Origin: AP-15 sp963797115
GTDB lineage: Bacteria; Pseudomonadota; Alphaproteobacteria; ATCC43930; CGMCC-115725
NCBI GenBank assembly: GCA_963797115.1
Contig: CAWCOH010000001.1
Coordinates: 62,001 to 126,000 of the forward strand
Direction: 5' to 3'
DNA length: 64,000 nt
Part shown: positions 28,287-35,697 of the stretch, in pieces
How positions within the stretch are numbered: position 1 is the stretch's first letter
Layout: every line of letters begins with the position of its first letter
Program-made: the position numbers and the translations under genes
The notes under the pieces: generated by a model
What the model saw: the letters and a program-made list of their open reading frames with translations, nothing else
What the model was told of the DNA's origin: nothing
Database searches by the model: none

Positions 28287-29441
28287 ATGCCAGCAACACA
28301 GGAAGCAAAGAAGGATCCCGTTATTGTTGTCCTGCAGCTGACGGGCGGAAATGACTATGTGAACACGGCGATCCCCTACAACAATCCGCTGTACCGGGAT
28401 AACCGGAAGGCGGTCGGGATCCCCGACGACCAGATCATGCACCTCGACAGCCAGTATGGCATCCCGCCCTATATGGCGCCGTTGAAGCAATTCTGGGACG
28501 ATAAGAAGCTCGCCATTCTGCACGGCGTCGGCTGGAAGGAATCGCCGCGGTCCCACTTCCGGGCCATGGACATCTGGCACACTTGCGAGCCGGTCAAAGT
28601 CGGAACAGAAGGCTGGCTCGGGCGCGTGGCTCGCGAGTTCGACCCCAAAAAGGAAAACGTCGTCACCACGGTTAGTTTTGGACCGAGCCTGCCGCGGGCT
28701 CTGGCTGTGGCGGGCGTGCCGGTGGCGTGCGTCGGCGGGCCGCTGGAGAACTACGGATTCCTGCCGACCATTCAAGGCAACCAGCGCAAGCAGATCCTCG
28801 AGCGGTTTGCGGCGATGTACAAACCGGCGATCGGCACCGGCGCCGTCATGGACTACATGGCTGACACCGGTATCGATTCGCTGAAGGGCGAAGACATCCT
28901 GAAGGTAGCGCCGCAGAGGTACTCTTCGACGGTGCAGTATCCCAACACGTCGATCGCCCGTAAGCTCAAGGGTATCGCCCAAGTGCATTTTGCCGATCTG
29001 GGCACCCGCATCTTCTATTGCGATCACAGCACTTTCGACACTCATGCCGGCCAGAACGCAGCTGGGAGTCCCGGGAGCCACCCCGTTTTGTGGAAAGCGG
29101 TGACCGAGGGGATCGACGCCTTCATGAAGGACCTTCGCGAGCACGATCACGCCGACAACGTGATCCTGCTCATGTTCTCGGAGTTCGGGCGCCGCGTCCG
29201 CGACAACGGCTCCGGGACCGATCACGGTGCCGGCGGGGTTGCCTTCGTGCTCGGCGATAAGGTCAAAGGCGGCCATTATGGCGAAATGCCGTCGCTGGAA
29301 GCTTCCAAGCTGGTTCAGGGCGACCTCGACCCGAACATGGACTTCCGCAGCGTCTACTCGACGGTCCTCGACAAGTGGCTGAAGCTCAATCCGGCGCCGA
29401 TCGTCAACGGCACCTTTGAGCAACCAGCCTTCCTGAACTGA
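28287..29441 (+). CDS. DUF1501 family protein (sulfatase/alkaline phosphatase-fold-like)
   Basis: 384 residues, 34 bp after DUF1800 with GAGGAGG before the ATG. Family phrases: VIVVLQLTGGNDYVNTAIPY near residue 12, ILHGVGWKESPRSHFRAMDIWHT near 75, FDTHAGQ near 252, and MFSEFGRRVRDNGSGTDHGAGGVAFVLG near 295. The Asp/His/Glu-rich loops resemble metal-binding sites of the alkaline phosphatase superfamily. Many DUF1501 proteins have Tat leaders; this one lacks any leader. Function unknown; expected to act with the DUF1800 partner. Confidence 0.88.
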   Translation: MPATQEAKKDPVIVVLQLTGGNDYVNTAIPYNNPLYRDNRKAVGIPDDQIMHLDSQYGIPPYMAPLKQFWDDKKLAILHGVGWKESPRSHFRAMDIWHTCEPVKVGTEGWLGRVAREFDPKKENVVTTVSFGPSLPRALAVAGVPVACVGGPLENYGFLPTIQGNQRKQILERFAAMYKPAIGTGAVMDYMADTGIDSLKGEDILKVAPQRYSSTVQYPNTSIARKLKGIAQVHFADLGTRIFYCDHSTFDTHAGQNAAGSPGSHPVLWKAVTEGIDAFMKDLREHDHADNVILLMFSEFGRRVRDNGSGTDHGAGGVAFVLGDKVKGGHYGEMPSLEASKLVQGDLDPNMDFRSVYSTVLDKWLKLNPAPIVNGTFEQPAFLN

Positions 29442-29454
29442 CGGCAAAGCTGGC

Positions 29455-29501
29455 AGCTGCCTCCTTCCCAGGGGTTAGCACCTCGGGAAGGAGCGGCAGC
29501 T
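29455..29501 (+). terminator. Long hairpin between DUF1501 and NHL genes
   Basis: AGCTGC plus CTCCTTCCC (29455-29469) pairs with GGGAAGGA plus GCGGCAGCT (29485-29501) with a small bulge, around a 15-base loop. No T-tract follows, so it may be a transcript-stabilising or processing hairpin rather than a full terminator, adjusting expression of the NHL gene relative to the upstream pair. Confidence 0.45.
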
Positions 29502-29552
29502 GACGGTACAGAGTGAGTAAACGCAACACGTCGATCAGAGAGGAGGAGCGCG

Positions 29553-30656
29553 ATGCCGCTCACAACGGTCTCGGAAGGACGCGTCTACGATTGGAGCCAT
29601 GCCGTCGGGCGCAACGCAGCCCGTGGCCCGGGCTTCAATTATGTTCAAACGATGTGCCTTGGGAAAGATGGCGTTCTCTATGCCGCCAATCGGGGCAACG
29701 AGAATAATTTCGGGATGCACGTTAATAAAACAAAACTCGGTGCTCCCGGTGAGGAAGAATGGCTCGCCGACTTTTGCGAACACGGCGACGGCGACAGTCA
29801 TTGCACTTGGCCGTTCGGAGTTGCGGTCGACGACCAGGATCACGTCTACCTGTCGGACGACTGGAGAAACACCATCTCCGTGTTTGACACCAGCGGCAAA
29901 TTCCTACGGAAGTGGGGCGAAGCCGGCAGCGGCGATGGTCAGCTGTTTCGCCCGGCCGGCTTGGCCGTAGAGAAAAACGGTAACATCATCGTCGTCGACA
30001 GCGGCAACAATCGGCTGCAGGTCTTCACTCCGGACGGCAAGTTTGTCGGTAAATGCGGCGGGCCCGGGAATGGCGACGGCCAGTTCGACCAGCCCTGGGG
30101 GATCACTCTCGACAAGGACGGCAATATCTACGTCGCCGACTGGAACAACCATCGGATCCAAAAGCTCTCTCCGGAGGGTAAGTTCCTGATGAAGTTCGGC
30201 GAGTATGGCAAGATCGACGAGCCTGAGGATGCCTATGGGGTAACTTACCTCGGCCCGTACATCACGGCGGCCTCGGAGAGGGCAGGGTATCCCAGCCCGA
30301 GCCGGCTCAATCATCCGACCGATGTCGCCGTGGACAACGATGGCGACATCTACGTCACCGATTGGGGCAATCATCGGGTTTGCGTCTTCGACAACGAGGG
30401 GAAGCCAATTGCCCAGCTGATCGGCGACGCCCAGGTATTGTCGAAATGGGGCCAGCAGACCGTCTCGGCCAACCCTGACATGGAGAAGGCGCGGCGCCGG
30501 GTAAAGAGCCTCGAGCCGCAATGGCGCTTATGCTTCCCGACGGCGGTGGAGTTCGATCCGGCAACCGATAGCGTCATCATTGCCGACAGCCAGCGCAATC
30601 GCCTGCAGGTCTACAAGAAGGTCCGCGATTACAGCGACTTCCAGGCGAACTTGTAG
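29553..30656 (+). CDS. NHL-repeat beta-propeller protein
   Basis: 367 residues built from repeated NHL blades: WPFGVAVDDQDHVYLSDDWRNTISVFD, RPAGLAVEKNGNIIVVDSGNNRLQVF, QPWGITLDKDGNIYVADWNNHRIQKL, HPTDVAVDNDGDIYVTDWGNHRVCVF, and a last FPTAVEFDPATDSVIIADSQRNRLQVY. A six-bladed propeller is likely, usually a binding scaffold or lyase-like fold. No signal peptide. GAGGAGGAG precedes the ATG. A degenerate copy of its 3' end lies at 31680-31880. It probably acts with the DUF1800/DUF1501 pair, but I know of no assigned role. Confidence 0.88.
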   Translation: MPLTTVSEGRVYDWSHAVGRNAARGPGFNYVQTMCLGKDGVLYAANRGNENNFGMHVNKTKLGAPGEEEWLADFCEHGDGDSHCTWPFGVAVDDQDHVYLSDDWRNTISVFDTSGKFLRKWGEAGSGDGQLFRPAGLAVEKNGNIIVVDSGNNRLQVFTPDGKFVGKCGGPGNGDGQFDQPWGITLDKDGNIYVADWNNHRIQKLSPEGKFLMKFGEYGKIDEPEDAYGVTYLGPYITAASERAGYPSPSRLNHPTDVAVDNDGDIYVTDWGNHRVCVFDNEGKPIAQLIGDAQVLSKWGQQTVSANPDMEKARRRVKSLEPQWRLCFPTAVEFDPATDSVIIADSQRNRLQVYKKVRDYSDFQANL

Positions 30657-30977
30657 AAGCCTCCATCATGCTCAGTGCCGCCGCTCCGCGCGGCGGCACT
30701 GTCGCTTCTGCCGTGCCCCTGGCATAGGGGAAGGAGGGGAAGGCACCAGCCGGGCCGTGACGAACAAATTGCGGCCCCCCTCCGGAATTTTTCACGTCCG
30801 ATTCGCCACTACTTTTTCTGCGAAGTGTCAGGCGAGTTGCAGGACATCCCAGCGCATCATCTGTCGGTCAGCGTACTCTGACGCCTCGCCGAGGCGCACC
30901 GGGCATTCGGTAACGAGCACTCTTCGACCGCCGCCCAGCGCCAACGCCGCGCCACCCCAGTGAATGCGGGGATTAAG
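30657..30977. other. Intergenic region holding an irr remnant
   Basis: 321 bases between the NHL gene and the convergent protease gene. Apart from the irr-like fragment at 30797-30881 nothing coding is recognised. GCCGCCGCTCCGCGCGGCGGCA near the start is a GC-rich inverted repeat that could serve as NHL terminator without a T-tract. Confidence 0.45.
30797..30881 (+). pseudogene. Fragment of a second irr-like gene
   Basis: Translating from about 30797 gives RHYFFCEVSGELQDIP followed by AHHLSVSVL and a stop. This matches the dimerisation segment of the intact Irr at 26211 (HHHFFCEATGKLQDIP), including the Irr-style FFCE and LQDIP. Nothing upstream encodes the DNA-binding domain, so only about 27 codons survive. 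It follows the NHL gene and, with the NHL fragment at 31680, keeps the irr-before-NHL order of the intact block. Confidence 0.6.
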
Positions 30978-31574
30978 TTAGAGGGTGTCGCCCAGCAGCC
31001 ATCCCGGCAGGTTATGGCTGAGGCGCGGGTTCGGACCGCCCTCCCAGGGCGCCGCAGCGGTGCACACGACCCCGATCGCCGTCCCAATCTCCGTGACGAT
31101 CGGCGAGCCCGACATCCCATCGCGGATGACCTCGGCGGCGTGGGTGATCCACAGCGGCCCGCCGAAGTGGCGGACTGTGCAGGAGAACCACCGGCGGCCG
31201 TCGAGCGACAGGAGGCGGGCCGGTACCCAGAAATTGACCGGGTTCCGAAGGGAACCGCCGATCGAAAGCGCCGACGCCGTTTCCATCAGCGCTTTGTATT
31301 CATCGGCGTGTGGATTGCCGGGCGGTCCGAGCACCGCGATGTCGGCGATCGGATCGACAAAGCGACACACCGCCCACGCGCGGGGCTCGTCCCCGAGGGG
31401 GGAGAGGAGAGGCCCGTAGGTACGCTCCTTGGGCCCGAAAAAGGACTGGGCCGGCGGCAGGAACGGTAGGCAATGCGCGGCCGTGATGACGAGGCGCTCG
31501 CCCGCAGCCTCGACTACGAAGCCGCGCGCGCTACCAACGGTGATGACACCTGCTGTCAGCATCTCGATAATCAT
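30978..31574 (-). CDS. Trypsin-like serine protease
   Basis: 198 residues with all three catalytic residues of chymotrypsin-fold proteases in order: His in LVITAAHCLPF near residue 34, Asp in PIADIAVLGPP near 77, and Ser in IRDGMSGSPIV near 151. No signal peptide or PDZ domain is evident and the protein is compact, so it may be cytosolic and self-contained. It lies on the minus strand between the irr and NHL remnants, as if inserted into a duplicated block. Substrate unknown. Confidence 0.78.
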   Translation of the reverse strand: MIIEMLTAGVITVGSARGFVVEAAGERLVITAAHCLPFLPPAQSFFGPKERTYGPLLSPLGDEPRAWAVCRFVDPIADIAVLGPPGNPHADEYKALMETASALSIGGSLRNPVNFWVPARLLSLDGRRWFSCTVRHFGGPLWITHAAEVIRDGMSGSPIVTEIGTAIGVVCTAAAPWEGGPNPRLSHNLPGWLLGDTL

Positions 31575-31679
31575 GGTTTTCTGCTCTTAACCTCGATCAT
31601 CTATCACCGATGCTTGACGATTATATTCTCGCACCCGGAAGTCATTTTGTGCAAGCTCCCAAAGCTTATGCTTGATGAT

Positions 31680-31880
31680 GCCCAGGTATTGTCGAAATGG
31701 GGCGCGCAGACTGTCGACGCCAACCCCGACATGGCCAAAGCCCGGCGCAGGGTAAAGAGCCTCGATCCGCAATGGCGCTTCTGCTTCTCGACGGCGGTGG
31801 AGTTCGATCCGGCAACCGACAGCGTCATCGTTGCCGACAGCCAGCACAATCGCCTGCAGATCTACAAAAAGGTTCGTGAT
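31680..31880 (+). pseudogene. Duplicated 3' fragment of the NHL gene
   Basis: About 200 bases beginning GCCCAGGTATTGTCG match 30429-30629, the last blade of the intact NHL gene, with roughly one difference in eight to ten bases. The encoded strings AQVLSKWGAQTV, RRVKSLDPQWRFCF and AVEFDPATDSVIVADSQ are nearly identical to the original. There is no start or upstream blade. It runs directly into the TPR gene. Confidence 0.8.
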
Positions 31881-32516
31881 GATGAGCGACGCCGCCGAAG
31901 AACGCGCAAGGCTCGAACGCTTGGTGGCGGAAATGCGGGGCACGCTCGGCGAGGAGCATCTGGCGACGCTGTCGGCGAGGTCGACCTCGCCGACAGACTA
32001 TGGGCCGAAGGCCGACTCATCGCGGCTCGCAAAATTGAGACTCAAGTGGTCGCCGGGCGCCGTCGGGCCCTGGGTGAGGAGCATTTCGACACGTTGAAAG
32101 CAATCGGCAAGCTGGCCGTCACGATGGCCGCTCAAGGCGATCTGATCGGAGCGCGTGAGCTTCAGGAGCGCGTCGTCGAAGGGATGCGCAGGCTGGACGG
32201 CGACAACGGCCGCGATACGCTTCGAGCGATCAACAATCTCGCCGGAACGCTCTCGGCCCAGGGCGATCTCGACGCCGCTCTTGAGCTCCTCGAATCCGTC
32301 GTCGCAGTGACTTGCCGCGAGTTCGGTGAACCCGACCCCGATAGCCTCGCGGCCTTGGGCAATCTCGCGGCAGTCCTATGGCAGCAGGGAGACCGCGACG
32401 AGGCCTATGCATTGCAGCAACATGTCGTCGAGCTTCGGTGCCGCGTAAGCGGCGATCGTGACCCGGCCGCGTGTGCTGCCGTAGAGGTCCTCGAAATGAT
32501 GGAACGAGACTTCTGA
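31879..32516 (+). CDS. Kinesin-light-chain-type TPR protein, probably frameshifted
   Basis: The likely N-terminus is at ATG 31879 or 31882 (MSDAAEERARLERLVAEMRGTLGEEHLATL). At about 31965-31975 the similarity moves to another frame, which continues VGEVDLADRLWAEGRLIAARKIETQVV and then regular 42-residue TPR units (HFDTLKAIGKLAVTMAAQGDLIGAREL, DTLRAINNLAGTLSAQGDLDAALEL, DSLAALGNLAAVLWQQGDRDEAYAL). One base appears missing. TPR proteins of this type mediate protein-protein contacts; partner unknown. It begins inside the end of the NHL duplication. Confidence 0.6.
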
Positions 32517-32947
32517 TCCTGGGAACCTCATTGCGCGGAGCGCACCGTACGACGCGGCAATCTCCTGCGGTCTAGCCTCTATCGGTCCGAGATTTGCCTG
32601 GCTTTGCTCGCAATGAACGGCTCCGATAGGCGACCCTGGATTGGCGAAATAGACATCCATAAGATTGCCTCATTAGCAGAATATATAAAATCTCATCGCG
32701 GTGGGGCCGGGTGGAGCGTCGCCCGGCGCAAGGAGGAGCATACGGCCGATGCCGAGGGACGGTCTGGTCGAATCGCGCCTCACAACCTGAAGAGGAACTC
32801 TCGCTTTAGATTTGCAGTAGATTCAGCGGTCCGTCATATTTAGGACAACTGTAAGTCGCGGGATTAAAAACCGAGGGTCCGGCCTTTTTCGCCGCTGTGA
32901 GGGGAGCCGGGCTAATGCTGTTTCCAGTCCTCAGAGTTCCTCCACGG
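32517..32947. other. Intergenic region with repeat copy 2
   Basis: 431 bases between the TPR gene and the end of the HerA-type ATPase gene. Small open frames on both strands have no recognisable family and no good ribosome-binding sites. The only structure seen is dispersed repeat copy 2 (32781-32850). Confidence 0.5.
32781..32850 (+). repeat. Dispersed intergenic repeat, copy 2
   Basis: CACAACCTGAAGAGGAACTC at the left and CAGCGGTCCGTCATATTTAG at the right match copies 1 and 3; the middle (TTTAGATTTGCAGTAGATT) has diverged so that the central inverted repeat is lost. Also preceded by an ACGGCCG...GCCGAG stretch as in copy 3. Confidence 0.6.
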
Positions 32948-34525
32948 CTACCCTGGCGCGGGCTTGCGGGTCTGCTGGCGCCAACGCCGTATTCCCTCCG
33001 CGAGAAATTCGGCGTCTGCAGCTTCTGTCTGCCAAGCCTTGGAAAAGCGGGCGCTGTCGCTACGCGGCTGGCGATCGGGCGGCAGGTCGTCGAAACGAAT
33101 ATGCATCGGCAGTCGAACCCCTTCGCCAAAAACGACCGCCTCCTGCGTACGCATGCTGGGCAGGGCTGCCAACATGCCGCGCGCGGCATCCGGTAGTGCT
33201 GTTGCCATGAACCGGTGGTCGAGGTAGTGCCCGAGCCGCAGGGCGAAAACCGTACCGCATTGAGAGAGCGCTTGGGGCGAAAGTTCCGAAGGCAGCTGTG
33301 AGATTAGCGCCAGCGCCACACCATATTTGCGACCCTCCCTGGCGATTCGCGTTATCGCCCGGGTGGCCGCGGCAAAGCCGACGGACTCGTTGGCAGGGAC
33401 GTAGCGATGCGCCTCCTCACATACCAGGAGAACGGGCGGCCTTCGCTCGCGTTCGGACCAGAGGGAAAAGTCGAACGTCAGGCGGCATGTCAGAGATACC
33501 ACGACATCGGCGATCTCGGACGGTATGCCCGATAAGTCGATGACGGTTATCGGTTTTCCGTTGACCGGGATACGCAGGAGACGGCCGACGATTTGCGCCA
33601 GCGTATCCCGGGTTACGAGCCAATCGGAAAACATGAAGGCAAATCTCCGGTCGTCCCGCAGGGATTCGAGGCGGGTCCGCAGGCGAAGATAGGGCGCTGA
33701 GTTGTCCGGATTGTTGAGGCGGCCCATCGCCTCATCGATCAAGCGGAGAAGATCGGGAACGCTGAAGGGCACCGGCGTATCGACAGTTATCGACGCGGCG
33801 GCAAGGCCTGCGCTTGCATAGTGGCGGCGTGCTCTGGTGATCGCGTCTTTCAAAATGATCGATTGGGCTTCCTGCTCCTGAGCGGTTCCGCCGCGGATCA
33901 GCACCCCGGCCGCCTCCTCGAAATCGAGCAGCCAGAGCGGCAGTTGGAGATTATCCACGTCGACGACCTCGGTAAGATCGCCGAAAACGGTCGCGTATTC
34001 GTTATGCGGATCGATCACGACGACATGAGCCTGCGGATGACCGGCGAGGACTGCGGACAGGATTAACGCGACCCCGCAGGATTTTCCCGAACCGGTCGAG
34101 CCGAGGATAGCGAAATTCTTTGCCAGCAATTCGTCGATCAGTACAAACGCCCGCCGTGATGGATCATGAAAAAGGGTGCCGACGCCGACATTTGCGACCG
34201 AGGGCCGAGTGTAGATCGTTCTGACATCGGCATCCGTAGCGTCTCGAACGGGAGCCCCCGACGTCGGGTAGTAGGAAACCCCACGTCGGAATTCGCTCTG
34301 TCCCTCGGCCGAAACAACGATCTCCCCCAACAAGTCGACGACAAAGACGCTGCGTGGCTGGGAACCGCCCTCGACTTGCACTGCACCGATTGTGCCCACC
34401 ACCTCGTAGTCGACGCTTCGGGTTTTCACCATTGCGCCGATGCGGATCGAGCTCGCGAGAGGCTGATCAGCCTCGACAGTCATCTGCGTGCCCGATACAG
34501 CTGTTACACGCCCGAGACTGTACAT
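32948..34525 (-). CDS. HerA/DUF87-type hexameric ATPase
   Basis: 525 residues. A beta-barrel N-terminus (HAS-barrel-like, 1-110) precedes the ATPase core: Walker A GSTGSGKS at about 142-149, VVVIDPHNEYATVF near 170, Walker B in PPVLLVCEEAHRYVP near 372, and an arginine-finger region ITRIAREGRKYGVALALISQLPSELS near 395. HerA family members are DNA translocases, in archaea acting with NurA nuclease in end resection; bacterial versions also occur in defence or conjugation loci. No NurA or other nuclease is adjacent here, so the role is open. Confidence 0.82.
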   Translation of the reverse strand: MYSLGRVTAVSGTQMTVEADQPLASSIRIGAMVKTRSVDYEVVGTIGAVQVEGGSQPRSVFVVDLLGEIVVSAEGQSEFRRGVSYYPTSGAPVRDATDADVRTIYTRPSVANVGVGTLFHDPSRRAFVLIDELLAKNFAILGSTGSGKSCGVALILSAVLAGHPQAHVVVIDPHNEYATVFGDLTEVVDVDNLQLPLWLLDFEEAAGVLIRGGTAQEQEAQSIILKDAITRARRHYASAGLAAASITVDTPVPFSVPDLLRLIDEAMGRLNNPDNSAPYLRLRTRLESLRDDRRFAFMFSDWLVTRDTLAQIVGRLLRIPVNGKPITVIDLSGIPSEIADVVVSLTCRLTFDFSLWSERERRPPVLLVCEEAHRYVPANESVGFAAATRAITRIAREGRKYGVALALISQLPSELSPQALSQCGTVFALRLGHYLDHRFMATALPDAARGMLAALPSMRTQEAVVFGEGVRLPMHIRFDDLPPDRQPRSDSARFSKAWQTEAADAEFLAEGIRRWRQQTRKPAPG

Positions 34526-34536
34526 GCCTGCCTTCC

Positions 34537-35092
34537 TTATTCGCCTCTACCCCCGTGGTCGCGCAGCCGCTCGATAAAGGGGAGGATCTCGTCCTTGCGG
34601 CCGGCATCGAGCGATGCAAGCGGCTCGTCCATCAGTAGCAGACGCGGGTTGGCCAGCAACGCGCGGCCGATCGCTGCCCGTTGCTTTTCCCCACCCCGAC
34701 AACCGGCTAGGCCGGCGCTCGAGCAGCGGGCCCATCCCGAGCAAGTCGACCACGTCCTCGAAGCGCCCGGGCGGTGCCGCGGTTCGCGCGAACCAGCTTT
34801 CGAACAGCAGGTTTTGGCGGACGGTCAAATGGGGAAACAGGCCTTCCTGAAAAATGTAGCCGACCCGGCACCGATGGGTGGGAATGCTGATCCGATGCTC
34901 CGTATCGGTCAGGACCACACCATCTATGACGATCCGTCCTTTGTGCGGCGGGAACAGACCCGCGATCGCGTTGATGACTGAGGTCTTGCCGGCTCCAGAG
35001 CGGCCGAACAGCGCTGTCAGACCCCGTCCACTGCGAAAATGTACATCGAGCGCGAACGTCCCGAGCCGATGTTCGATATCGACTTCGAGCAT
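34537..35092 (-). pseudogene. modC: Molybdate ABC transporter ATPase, truncated and frameshifted
   Basis: ATG at 35092 starts MLEVDIEHRLGTFALDVHF, then Walker A LFGRSGAGKTSVINAIAG and the Q-loop VGYIFQEGLFPHLTVRQNLLF, which point to ModC. In the signature motif an extra A at 34693 (a T within a G run on the coding strand) breaks SGGEKQR; in the corrected frame RAAIGRALLANPRLLLMDEPLASLDAGRKDEILPFIERLRD follows. The frame then ends at 34537 without the H-loop histidine or the C-terminal TOBE/mop domain, so about half of ModC is missing. No modA or modB is present. Even if the indel is an error, the truncation next to the HerA gene looks real. Confidence 0.75.
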
Positions 35093-35294
35093 CGGCTCAG
35101 TCGCCGGGGGGACGCCGGCTGTTTTCCTCGTGCACCAGCGCTGCACCTAAAAAAACACGATCATCGACGAGACATATAACTCGGGATGCGGCATGCGGGT
35201 AGGAACGCGGGATCGCGATCTTGAGCGACAATGGCGGTCTGCGCCGCGAGATGATAGAGTGAGATCGTTCCGTTTGCCTCGGAGGTTGGCAGCG

Positions 35295-35513
35295 ATGAAG
35301 GTCAGAATCGAATATTGCGTGCCTTGAAACTACGAACCAAGGGCCCTCCGTGCGAGGGCGCGGCTATTGGAACGTGGTGCGGAGGAGGTAGAGCTCGTCA
35401 AAGGGGTCGCCGGTGTTTTCGAAATCACCATCGACGGACAGCTCAAATTCTCCAAGAAGCAACTCGGCAGGTTTCCCGAAGACGCCGAGATCGACGCCCT
35501 GATTGGCGGATGA
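35295..35513 (+). CDS. SelW/Rdx-family selenoprotein with in-frame TGA (Sec11)
   Basis: Reading from ATG 35295 gives MKVRIEYCVP, TGA at 35325-35327, then NYEPRALRARARLLERGAEE, VELVKGVAGVFEITIDGQLK and FSKKQLGRFPEDAEIDALIGG with a TGA stop at 35511-35513: 72 residues. The Rdx family (SelW-like, DUF2174) has exactly this layout: CxxU or CxxC near residue 8-11, a following NY-PRA segment, FEI-DG, FSK--GRFP. So the TGA most simply encodes selenocysteine in the motif CVPU. GGAGG at 35280-35284 is a good ribosome-binding site. A hairpin of bacterial SECIS type lies 15 bases after the TGA (see next entry). Role: probable thioredoxin-fold redox protein in the cytoplasm. Alternative: a Cys-type gene damaged by TGC to TGA. 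The selenocysteine machinery is not in this window. Confidence 0.8.
35343..35359 (+). promoter_or_regulatory. Candidate bacterial SECIS hairpin
   Basis: GCCCTC (35343-35348) pairs perfectly with GAGGGC (35354-35359) around the loop CGTGC. The loop starts 22 bases after the TGA and has G in its second position. Bacterial SECIS elements are described as stem-loops inside the coding region, about 16-37 bases from the UGA to the apical loop, with a G in the first two loop bases; this one satisfies each point. Confidence 0.65.
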
Positions 35514-35550
35514 AAGGTTCGAGCCGCCTTCATAAGATGGCTTAGTTGCG

Positions 35551-35581
35551 GCGCGCCCCGATGCTTTCGGCAGGGGCGCGC
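35551..35581 (+). terminator. Strong hairpin after the selenoprotein gene
   Basis: GCGCGCCCC (35551-35559) pairs with GGGGCGCGC (35573-35581), a perfect 9-bp GC stem with a 13-base loop, 38 bases past the selenoprotein stop. No T-tract follows. Probably a 3' end or transcript-stabilising structure. Confidence 0.45.
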
Positions 35582-35697
35582 TCGCCTCCCCGACGTCCTT
35601 AACGGTTTGCTCATCGGTTCCATTGTAGAGAACCGACGAGGCCGGTCGCTGACCCTGTCGACGGCAGGTGATCACCGCGGGCCGGGGGTGAGCCGGC

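Noticed and set aside
28266..29447. 393-codon minus-strand frame over the DUF1501 gene
   Set aside because: Shadow of the plus-strand gene, which has ribosome-binding site, family motifs and operon context.
35315..35545. 76-codon plus-strand frame starting ATGAGAG-like within the selenoprotein region
   Set aside because: Different frame from the Rdx-family protein and without similarity; the selenoprotein reading explains the region.
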